Origin: Anaerolineales bacterium UBA6055
GTDB taxonomy: Bacteria > Chloroflexota > Anaerolineae > Aggregatilineales > Phototrophicaceae
Assembly (NCBI GenBank): GCA_002428985.1
Contig: DIYL01000018.1
Location: forward strand, 36,050-100,049
Length of the DNA stretch: 64,000 bases
Reading direction: 5' to 3'
Part shown: positions 7,798 through 14,218 of the stretch, piece by piece
How positions within the stretch are numbered: position 1 is the first letter of the stretch
Layout: each line of letters starts with the position of its first letter
Notes under the pieces: model-generated
What the model was told of the DNA's origin: nothing
Seen by the model: the letters and a program-made list of their open reading frames with translations, nothing else
Databases searched by the model: none
Position numbers and translations under genes: made by a program

Positions 7798-8973
7798 TTA
7801 TTCAGTACGGAGTTGAATCCGCTCGCCGATAAACAATTGACGGATGCTATCGGGTGCAGGTTCAATGGAGAAATCTACAGGACTAGGTACGTCAATTTGG
7901 AATGTTTCGGTAATATACTGTAAGTTCACTGGAACCGTTGGGACCTGCGATGTTGATGTTGCTGATCGTAGCGCAAATGTGATTGGGAGACGAGCTTCCA
8001 TCATCCAAGTTAGGACAACAGCATCTTGTGGCGAAACACCCAAGGTGATAATGTCTGGACGTGGTGGAACAGCTGTCGGTGCTGCGGTTGCGTTGCGGTT
8101 TGCTGTCGAGCCACCGGCTTCCGCTTCTGGATCAACAGTAGGTACGGGTGACGGGGTTGGAACAACTTTGAACAACCGCCCATCAATCGGGAAATTACCT
8201 ACCCAAATAACGAGTGCCTCTTGAACCGTACGTTGAGATACCATACGTGGGCGTTGCGGTTCTGATGGTCCAACGATAACGGATTGTGTCACACCACCAC
8301 CCACGTTGAATGCACCATCGAAACGTCCCTCGATACCTTGTCGTACTTCAAAAGTTTCGGGGTCAACTAGAGAAACAATATTCGGTTCAATACTCTGGAA
8401 AACAGGATCAATATCAACGAACAGCAAGGTTACCATGACATCAACGCGATCACCGGGTTGAATTGCATAAGCAACACTGGTGATACGATCCATCGGTACG
8501 GATACTGCTACACGATTATTTGGTAGGACTGCTGCTGCATCAGACCCGACATTTGCAAGGTTCGATAAATCTTCAACAAGCATATTCGTCAAAATCGGCT
8601 GTTCACGGAAGATGTCTGTACGAGCTTTCTTACCAATAACAAGCTCAACATCAAAAATTGCTGCCGCTGGTGCAGATTCCTCTGGCCAACGACGTGTTGT
8701 TACTGCGTTGGGCGGAATGGTAAAACCACGTGGAATCTGTTGAACAGCAATAACTAGCTCAACCATAGGCATTGGTGTAATGGTTGGCGCAGGTGTGTCT
8801 GTAGGACCAGAACTGGTATTGCCTCCACCAGTGTTTGCGTCACTGGTGTTGTCAGTTGCGGCATTACCTCCACCGCCACCACCGCTGAGACCTGGTAAAA
8901 CAACTGCTGCAACAACACCAATGATGATAACAACAATTGCAATTACAATAACGAGCCGAAGCCGAGGATTCAT
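7798..8973 (-). CDS. cpaB: CpaB/RcpC-like Flp pilus assembly protein (SAF domain)
   Basis: A 391-residue protein. An N-terminal membrane anchor (about 5-27: VIVIAIVVIIIGVVAAVVLP) is followed by a Gly/Asn/Thr/Pro-rich linker, then a SAF-type domain (VELVIAVQQIPRGFTIPP at about 75) and the conserved RcpC region with NRVAVSVPMDRITSVAYAIQ and PGDRVDVMV. A second linker is rich in Pro, Thr and Ala. In Tad systems CpaB lies outside the cytoplasmic membrane and helps assemble or stabilise the pore. The start at 8973 is chosen because GGAGG is 5-6 nt upstream; a TTG five codons earlier lies within that site. It probably heads the pilus transcript. Confidence 0.9.
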   Translation of the reverse strand: MNPRLRLVIVIAIVVIIIGVVAAVVLPGLSGGGGGGNAATDNTSDANTGGGNTSSGPTDTPAPTITPMPMVELVIAVQQIPRGFTIPPNAVTTRRWPEESAPAAAIFDVELVIGKKARTDIFREQPILTNMLVEDLSNLANVGSDAAAVLPNNRVAVSVPMDRITSVAYAIQPGDRVDVMVTLLFVDIDPVFQSIEPNIVSLVDPETFEVRQGIEGRFDGAFNVGGGVTQSVIVGPSEPQRPRMVSQRTVQEALVIWVGNFPIDGRLFKVVPTPSPVPTVDPEAEAGGSTANRNATAAPTAVPPRPDIITLGVSPQDAVVLTWMMEARLPITFALRSATSTSQVPTVPVNLQYITETFQIDVPSPVDFSIEPAPDSIRQLFIGERIQLRTE

Positions 8974-9069
8974 AATTTCCTCCGTCAAGATAAATCCATA
9001 GAATAGTGATACAAATTGTTAATTAAATTGACAAATACTCAACACAGTTTTGATTACTCTCTTAACTGT

Positions 9070-9097
9070 AGTGTAGTCCATTGACAGGAATTGTCAA
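9070..9097 (-). promoter_or_regulatory. candidate promoter of cpaB, with overlapping inverted repeat
   Basis: On the minus strand a perfect -35 hexamer TTGACA (9097-9092) stands 16 nt before TACACT (9075-9070, four of six matches to TATAAT). The expected 5' leader of cpaB would be about 90 nt. The -35 is also one arm of the inverted repeat TTGACA-N5-TGTCAA (9081-9097), and a second palindrome, ACAATA-C-TATTGT, abuts it at 9098-9110, so a regulator could bind here. Read from sequence only. Confidence 0.4.
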
Positions 9098-9144
9098 ACA
9101 ATACTATTGTCCTAAACCAAATCCTGCCTATTTTGTAATGATAA

Positions 9145-10221
9145 TCAGTCTATTGGCACTTCAATACGAACTGCAGTTCCTTCATTTTCACTACTTTGCA
9201 CTGTCATGTCACCACCGACAAGTTCTACTTTATTACGAAGCATAATCATGGCAGAAATGCGTGGGTCTTCAACGACAGAGTCATCATCAGTTTCAAAGAC
9301 TGTATCTGAATCAAAGCCTTTGCCATCATCCTCTACAAGGATTTTGACAGGGTCACTTGTCATATCTAAACGAATCTTTACTTCGGTGGTTGCGGCAAAG
9401 TCTCGTGCCATACTCATCAGGTCTTGAATTGTACGGAAAATGAAGACTTCCCGATAATTTTCCATACGCCGATCTTCATTGAGAATTTCGTATTCGGTAT
9501 GAATATCGTTCTTTTCTGCAAACGAATTGGAATATCGCCGGACTGTTGCGGCAACACCAAGATCATCCAACATCATTGGACGTAGATCGAAAATGAAATC
9601 ACGAATTTTCTGAAATGTACGGCTGGCATTGGTTTTGAGGTTATCAAGCTCTGCCGCTGCACGATCTGGGTCACGATCAAAGAGTCGCTGACAAATTTCT
9701 GCCTGCAAAATGAAATTCGTTAACGATTGCGCTGGTCCATCATGCATGACACGAGATAAGCGTTTGCGCTCTTCTTCTTGTGCGTTGATGATTCCAACAA
9801 TGTCGACCTCGCCACGTGATCTGCTGTCATCTTCATCCATTGCTTCGAGGTAATCTACACCTTCAATTTGACTAAGAATTTGTGAGAAAACCGCTTGTTG
9901 TTTTTCAAGATAGTCGTATTGCCCTTCAATTTTTTCAAGTTGCCCGCGCATTGTTGCTAGGCGAAAGCGAACTTCAAGGGCTTCGTCATATTTATCTCGA
10001 ATATCTTCACGGGGGGTAGTGTCAAGATTTTCTTTAACTGTTTGTAACTCGGTTGCGATACTAGAATAACGTTGTTGTTCTTTATCAACAGAGAGTTGAA
10101 TCTGTTCTATTTGGTCTTTAATTTCTCTTAAGCGACGTTTAGTACTACCCATTTGTTCCGTGAGCAGGTCTACAATTTCGTCTTTGGGATTATCGTCAGT
10201 AAAAAATTCTTCTCTATCCAT
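9145..10221 (-). CDS. DegS-like sensor histidine kinase with degenerate N-box
   Basis: A 358-residue soluble protein without membrane helices. Residues about 15-120 are a long coiled coil like the DegS sensor region. The HisKA_3 dimerisation domain follows, with the phospho-accepting His160 in RVMHDGPAQSLTN, then IRDFIFDLRPMMLDDLG. The ATPase domain keeps the G1 box (EDDGKGFD), but the N-box QDLMSMARDFA has Met/Ser where QEALxNAxKHA carries its Asn, and the G2 region ISAMIMLRNKV lacks the usual Gly-Leu-x-x-M pattern. Kinase activity is therefore uncertain; it might act as a phosphatase or scaffold. Partner: the response regulator encoded 12 nt upstream on the same transcript. Next to the tad cluster, which it may control. 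Confidence 0.88.
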   Translation of the reverse strand: MDREEFFTDDNPKDEIVDLLTEQMGSTKRRLREIKDQIEQIQLSVDKEQQRYSSIATELQTVKENLDTTPREDIRDKYDEALEVRFRLATMRGQLEKIEGQYDYLEKQQAVFSQILSQIEGVDYLEAMDEDDSRSRGEVDIVGIINAQEEERKRLSRVMHDGPAQSLTNFILQAEICQRLFDRDPDRAAAELDNLKTNASRTFQKIRDFIFDLRPMMLDDLGVAATVRRYSNSFAEKNDIHTEYEILNEDRRMENYREVFIFRTIQDLMSMARDFAATTEVKIRLDMTSDPVKILVEDDGKGFDSDTVFETDDDSVVEDPRISAMIMLRNKVELVGGDMTVQSSENEGTAVRIEVPID

Positions 10222-10233
10222 ATTTATATTGTC

Positions 10234-10944
10234 CTATTCATCTTTAGAGCGAGAATCAACACGTACCCAGCCACGTCGAATCGCGGTGATTGCTGCTTGT
10301 GTCCGGTCATCGACATTGAGTTTCTTTAACACAGAAGTCATATGATTTTTGACTGTTTGCTGGCTGATACCCAATTTATAAGCGATTTCTTTGTTACTCA
10401 TTCCTTTTGTAACATGCTTCAGAATTTCTGTTTCACGTGGGCTGAGTGGTGAATAATGATCTTCACCATCAATTGTATAGGGACCCGATAACTCACGAAT
10501 TTGTTCGTCAAGCCATTTATCACGTTGGTCTTTGGACATCCGTTCATTATTGATTACATAGTATCCTTGGCGTACGGTTTCTATAATTTTGATGAGAACT
10601 TCTGGTTTGATGTCCTTCGGGCAATAGGATGATGCCCCGACACTAATTGCATGTACGACTTGTTCTGTATCATGATACGCTGTCAATATGATAATTGGCA
10701 AGTTAGGTCGTTCAGATTTAATCTGTCTGGCAACTTGTAATCCATTCATGCCACCCGGTAGGTTGACATCAAGAAGAATTACATCTGGTGATAGACGACG
10801 AGCATCTTCGACTGCACGTTGACCATCTTCACTTTGCCCGACGATAACAATATTGTCCTCATATTCCATAATCTGTTCGAGTCCAGCTCGGAAAAGAGGG
10901 TGGTCATCAACAATAAGAAGGCGTATAGGGGTTTTGTTGCCCAT
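10234..10944 (-). CDS. NarL/LuxR-type response regulator
   Basis: A 236-residue transcription regulator. The N-terminal receiver has the acidic pair DDH, phospho-acceptor D59 (LLDVNLPGGMNG) and a Lys in SYCPKD. The C-terminal LuxR-type helix-turn-helix is clear: LSPRETEILKHVTKGMSNKE followed by IAYKLGISQQTVKNHMTSVL. The linker between the two (about 125-165) is longer than usual and charged. It is probably phosphorylated by the kinase encoded just downstream and binds promoters, perhaps those of the tad genes. The ATG at 10944 is used; a TTG five codons earlier lies inside a hairpin (10952-10971) that separates the ATG from an AAAGGA site. Confidence 0.92.
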   Translation of the reverse strand: MGNKTPIRLLIVDDHPLFRAGLEQIMEYEDNIVIVGQSEDGQRAVEDARRLSPDVILLDVNLPGGMNGLQVARQIKSERPNLPIIILTAYHDTEQVVHAISVGASSYCPKDIKPEVLIKIIETVRQGYYVINNERMSKDQRDKWLDEQIRELSGPYTIDGEDHYSPLSPRETEILKHVTKGMSNKEIAYKLGISQQTVKNHMTSVLKKLNVDDRTQAAITAIRRGWVRVDSRSKDE

Positions 10945-10951
10945 AAATTCG

Positions 10952-10971
10952 GTAACCAAAAAGTTGGTTAC
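10952..10971 (-). promoter_or_regulatory. hairpin between ribosome binding site and ATG of the NarL-type regulator
   Basis: A perfect 8-bp stem, GTAACCAA / TTGGTTAC, with a 4-nt loop. In the minus direction an AAAGGA sequence (10980-10975) lies 3 nt before the stem and the ATG (10944) lies 7 nt after it. If the stem folds, the Shine-Dalgarno-to-ATG distance falls from about 30 nt to about 10 nt, the normal spacing. As DNA it is also a 20-bp palindrome that could be an autoregulatory operator. Confidence 0.4.
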
Positions 10972-11030
10972 TTATCCTTTCGATACTGACAATAAGTTAA
11001 ATATCTCATATACTCCCAGCTATCTTAACA

Positions 11031-11052
11031 AGACAGTAATTTAATGCTGTCT
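11031..11052. promoter_or_regulatory. inverted repeat in the divergent region (regulator / YfiH gene)
   Basis: AGACAG-N10-CTGTCT, a perfect 6-bp dyad in the 256-bp A/T-rich region between the minus-strand response regulator and the plus-strand YfiH-like gene. Operator-like in size. I could not fix -35/-10 pairs for either gene with confidence. Confidence 0.3.
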
Positions 11053-11200
11053 AATAATTTTATGCTGCATTTACTTTTGTATATTATGCTATGAGACAGG
11101 TTTGGTATGATATTAAAATTAGTACTATTGTACTTGTAGTATAGCAAAAACAAAATTTTGTGACAATCAAACCACAACTAAAGTATGGAGGCAGACAAAT

Positions 11201-11977
11201 TTGGAACGTGTTGAGCAAAATGGTTTAGCATATTATCGACACGAAACATGGGATAATCTCAAGCACGGTGTGTTTACACGTCACGGTGGTGTGAGTAAGT
11301 CTTATTGGGCATCGCTAAATGTCGGCGGGACTAACGGTGATGATGTTGATGCAGTGCGTATCAATCATGACAAGATGTATGAAGCTTTGGATGTGAATGC
11401 TGAATGTGCGGTTACAACTTGGTTGGTGCATGGCGTAGACACAGTTGTTGCGACTCAGCCAGTTGTGGGGCGGCGTTGGCTGGCAAAAGCCGATGGAGTC
11501 GTTACAAATCGCAAAGACCTACCTTTAGTGATGCGTTATGCAGATTGTGTACCGTTGTTGGCTTATGATCCGAAAAAAGAAGTTATTGCTTTAGGACATG
11601 CGGGTTGGCGCGGCACAGTCAACGGCATGGGTACAAGCCTCGTTAAAACAATGCAACATTTCTATGATTGTGTTCCTGAAGACATTGAAGTTGTGATTGG
11701 ACCATCTATCTCACAGGAAAATTATCAGGTAGGTGAGGAAGTTGTGGACGCTGTCATTGAATACTATGGTGAGGAAGCTGGTTTGATCCGGCGTGACCCA
11801 TCCGATGACACAGCATATCTCGATTTATGGAAAGCAAACCAACTTGACTTTGAGCGACAGGGGGTTTCCCAAGTATCTACCATGGGTATCTGTACATTTG
11901 ATAACACACAAGATTTCTTCTCTCATCGTGGCGAGAAGGGCAAAACAGGCCGTTTTGGTGTGGTGATGTCATTATGA
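11201..11977 (+). CDS. YfiH/LACC1 (DUF152) family multicopper-like purine nucleoside phosphorylase
   Basis: A 258-residue cytoplasmic enzyme often annotated polyphenol oxidase or laccase. Family members such as YfiH and human LACC1 have been shown to act on purine nucleosides (phosphorolysis and deamination). The metal-binding triad is visible: H77 (WLVHGVD), C116 (YADCVPLL) and H133 (GHAGWRGTV), with the family signatures VFTRHGGVS near the N-terminus and CTFDNTQDFFSHRG near the end. Length is typical. The start is TTG at 11201, supported by GGAGG 9 nt upstream; an ATG closer to that site is out of frame. It overlaps yggS by 4 bp (ATGA). Confidence 0.9.
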   Translation: MERVEQNGLAYYRHETWDNLKHGVFTRHGGVSKSYWASLNVGGTNGDDVDAVRINHDKMYEALDVNAECAVTTWLVHGVDTVVATQPVVGRRWLAKADGVVTNRKDLPLVMRYADCVPLLAYDPKKEVIALGHAGWRGTVNGMGTSLVKTMQHFYDCVPEDIEVVIGPSISQENYQVGEEVVDAVIEYYGEEAGLIRRDPSDDTAYLDLWKANQLDFERQGVSQVSTMGICTFDNTQDFFSHRGEKGKTGRFGVVMSL

Positions 11978-12699
11978 GTATTGCAGATAACTTAAAGCAT
12001 GTTAATGAAACGATTGTATCTGCTTGTGCTAAAGTGAATCGTAATCCAGATGACATCACATTAGTCGCTGTAAGCAAAAAGAAACCAGTTGCTGATATAT
12101 TAGAGGCAATTGAAGCGGGTCAGCAACATTTTGGTGAAAATCGCGTAGAAGAAAGTACAGTCAAAATTCCGCAGGTGAATGCACAAATTGATTTACCTGT
12201 TACATGGCATATGATAGGACACATTCAAAGCCGTAAAGCTAAGATAATAGCACCATTGTTTGATGTGATTCATTCAATAGATAGTGTGAAATTAGCTAAG
12301 AAGCTATCGTCATTAGCGGAACAGAATGAGAAGGTGATCGATGTCTTGGTGGAATGTAATGTATCTGGTGAAGACGCAAAACACGGTTTTAATGGATACA
12401 ATTGGGTGCGTAATCAAGCTGTTAAAGACCATCTATGGCAAGATATAGAAACAATCATTAACTTGCCAAATTTACGTGTCTGCGGTTTGATGACAATGGC
12501 GCCATTTGTTGATGATATTGGTGTAATTCGCCCAATATTTGCAGATTTGTTTGCACTGAGGGAAGAGTTACAAACATCTTTTAAGGTCACAATGCCAGAA
12601 CTTAGTATGGGCATGACCAATGATTATGCAATAGCAATTGAAGAGGGCGCTACGATGATTCGTGTCGGGCGGGCTATCTTCGGAGAACGTCAGTATTAG
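11974..12699 (+). CDS. yggS: YggS/PLPBP family pyridoxal phosphate homeostasis protein
   Basis: A 241-residue single-domain PLP-binding protein of the alanine-racemase-like TIM-barrel fold. The PLP lysine lies in LVAVSKKKPV, followed by the family motif HFGENRVEE, then WHMIGHIQSRKAKII, VLVECNVSGEDAKHGF, GLMTMAP and the terminal SMGMTNDYAIAIEEGATMIR. It keeps the free PLP pool in balance rather than catalysing a known reaction. It is coupled to the YfiH-like gene by a 4-bp overlap and followed 30 bp on by yggT, a gene order also seen in Firmicutes and cyanobacteria near division genes. Confidence 0.96.
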   Translation: MSIADNLKHVNETIVSACAKVNRNPDDITLVAVSKKKPVADILEAIEAGQQHFGENRVEESTVKIPQVNAQIDLPVTWHMIGHIQSRKAKIIAPLFDVIHSIDSVKLAKKLSSLAEQNEKVIDVLVECNVSGEDAKHGFNGYNWVRNQAVKDHLWQDIETIINLPNLRVCGLMTMAPFVDDIGVIRPIFADLFALREELQTSFKVTMPELSMGMTNDYAIAIEEGATMIRVGRAIFGERQY

Positions 12700-12729
12700 T
12701 GTAATGTTCGTAAAGAGAGGTATATTCAC

Positions 12730-12981
12730 ATGGGTAGTATCTTAGCAATTCTGATCTGGTTCTTGCAAATTTACCAGTTCCTCATCATCGCACGTGTGTT
12801 ATTGAGTTGGTTACCAAACGTGGACTATAGTAATCCGATTGTGCAGTTTCTTTACCAAGCCACAGAGCCTGTGCTTGCACCGATCCGTAATGCACTTCCA
12901 CAGATGAATGGTTTGGATCTTAGTCCAATTGTTGTGTGGTTTGGGATTACGATTCTCACACAAATGATTATCATGATGTAA
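12730..12981 (+). CDS. yggT: YggT family membrane protein
   Basis: An 83-residue protein with two hydrophobic segments (about 3-25 and 60-82) flanking the family motif VLLSWLPNVDYSNPIVQFLY and then EPVLAPIRNALP. YggT/YlmG proteins are small membrane proteins usually found beside yggS; the cyanobacterial and plastid members affect nucleoid or envelope organisation, but the biochemical role is unknown. Start: GAGAGG about 9 nt upstream of the ATG. It ends the short operon before a strong terminator. Confidence 0.93.
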   Translation: MGSILAILIWFLQIYQFLIIARVLLSWLPNVDYSNPIVQFLYQATEPVLAPIRNALPQMNGLDLSPIVVWFGITILTQMIIMM

Positions 12982-13020
12982 ACGTATCAAATACGTTCGA
13001 GTTGTGGTGTAAAATTCAGA

Positions 13021-13059
13021 AGCCTTGTACAATACCTATATTGTTGTACAGGGCTTTTT
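13021..13059 (+). terminator. intrinsic terminator after yggT
   Basis: A 12-bp stem, AGCCTTGTACAA / TTGTACAGGGCT (one G-U pair), with an 11-nt loop, followed directly by a run of T (13055-13059). A textbook rho-independent terminator 40 nt after the yggT stop. Confidence 0.85.
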
Positions 13060-13107
13060 CTGTGTAACATAAGGACATGATGTTAATTGTAAAAAAGGCA
13101 GTGTTTC

Positions 13108-13413
13108 ATGAGCGATAGAAAATTCGAAATTACAGATGCACGTGGCGGTGCTGCATTGGGTGTACGTGTTGTTACCCGTGCGGCAGAAACTGAACTTGCT
13201 GGACGTAATGATGACAATACATTGAAAATTCGATTAAAATCAACGCCAGCGGGTGATCCATCGGCTAACCAAGAATTGGTTGAATTTTTAGCAGAAAAAT
13301 TAGAAGTTGATACATCGAGGATTGAAATTGTTGCGGGTGAATCTAACCGCGATAAAATATTGAGCATTGAAGGCATGACAGTTAATCAAGTCGAAGAAAA
13401 ACTTGGCTTATAA
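13108..13413 (+). CDS. DUF167 (YggU) family protein
   Basis: A 101-residue protein of the DUF167/YggU family, a small alpha/beta fold of unknown function. The family pattern is visible: a beta segment with the polar residues RVVTRAAETELAG, then TLKIRLKSTPAGDPSANQEL, the helix VEFLAEKLEVD, and the closing IEIVAGESNRDKILSIEG. It is often found beside yggT, as here, but the terminator between them suggests separate transcription. The function cannot be deduced from the sequence. Confidence 0.88.
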   Translation: MSDRKFEITDARGGAALGVRVVTRAAETELAGRNDDNTLKIRLKSTPAGDPSANQELVEFLAEKLEVDTSRIEIVAGESNRDKILSIEGMTVNQVEEKLGL

Positions 13414-13450
13414 ACCGTCTAACATATCCAATAAAGAGTGAATTTTTGCT

Positions 13451-14218
13451 ATGCCTAGATTGTCGGGGTGGTTATTATTATTGTTGAGTATTGTTGCATG
13501 TTCGCCACAAGCTGTTGATACACCAATACCAACATTAACACTGATTCCTCCCACAGTTACACCAACTGTGACACCAATTATCCCGACAACAACCCCACAG
13601 GATTTGCCAGTTGCTCAGGATTTTGTCTTAACGCCATCACCTATGCCATTACAACCTATGATTAACTCGGATATGACTGTTGATTCTGAGGTCATTTTGA
13701 CAACACGTCAACATCTTGCAGATAATACCGGTGTTGCTACTGATTTAATTCAATTAATCAAAGTATCTCCACGTATCTATTACAATGCCGACTGTACAAC
13801 CGGCCAGCAAATTATCCCACCTCCGTTTAGTAATGGGTATGAGGTTGTGTGGGTATTAGATAATCAGACCCATCTATATCTCACTTGGGATGATACAGCG
13901 TTTGTTTGGTGTGAAATTGAGCGCTTGCGTGGAGATTATTTGACGGCGATTGATCCGATTGCAGCTGAACTATCAGCATTAGCATTGCGTCTTGTCCGCC
14001 AAAATGATGAAGTTGATGGTGAATCTGTTACCTTAGAGGATGTTGTGCCGATGCAGTGGCAAGACAGTAGTCTTGGGTGTCCCCAAGAAGGACAGACTTA
14101 TACCTCTGTACAGATTGATGGGTATCGTATTGTGGTAACTGATGAGGAGACAAGCTATTTATTCCATACGGATTCTGTACAGCTTGTCCCCTGTGAATTT
14201 GATCGTGCGACTAATTAA
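13451..14218 (+). CDS. Lipoprotein with Thr/Pro-rich linker, function unknown
   Basis: A 255-residue exported lipoprotein. A hydrophobic signal peptide ends in the lipobox IVAC (Cys17). About 40 residues rich in Thr, Pro and Ile follow, a typical spacer of Chloroflexota surface proteins. The remaining part (about 75-255) is a globular domain containing two short Cys-bearing segments (YYNADCTTGQQI and SLGCPQEGQTY) and seems to hold two related halves, each with a predicted beta-rich end (YEVVWVLDN; YRIVVTDEE). I do not recognise the family. It lies 37 bp after the DUF167 gene and its last 8 bp overlap the end of the convergent NACHT gene. Confidence 0.75.
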   Translation: MPRLSGWLLLLLSIVACSPQAVDTPIPTLTLIPPTVTPTVTPIIPTTTPQDLPVAQDFVLTPSPMPLQPMINSDMTVDSEVILTTRQHLADNTGVATDLIQLIKVSPRIYYNADCTTGQQIIPPPFSNGYEVVWVLDNQTHLYLTWDDTAFVWCEIERLRGDYLTAIDPIAAELSALALRLVRQNDEVDGESVTLEDVVPMQWQDSSLGCPQEGQTYTSVQIDGYRIVVTDEETSYLFHTDSVQLVPCEFDRATN

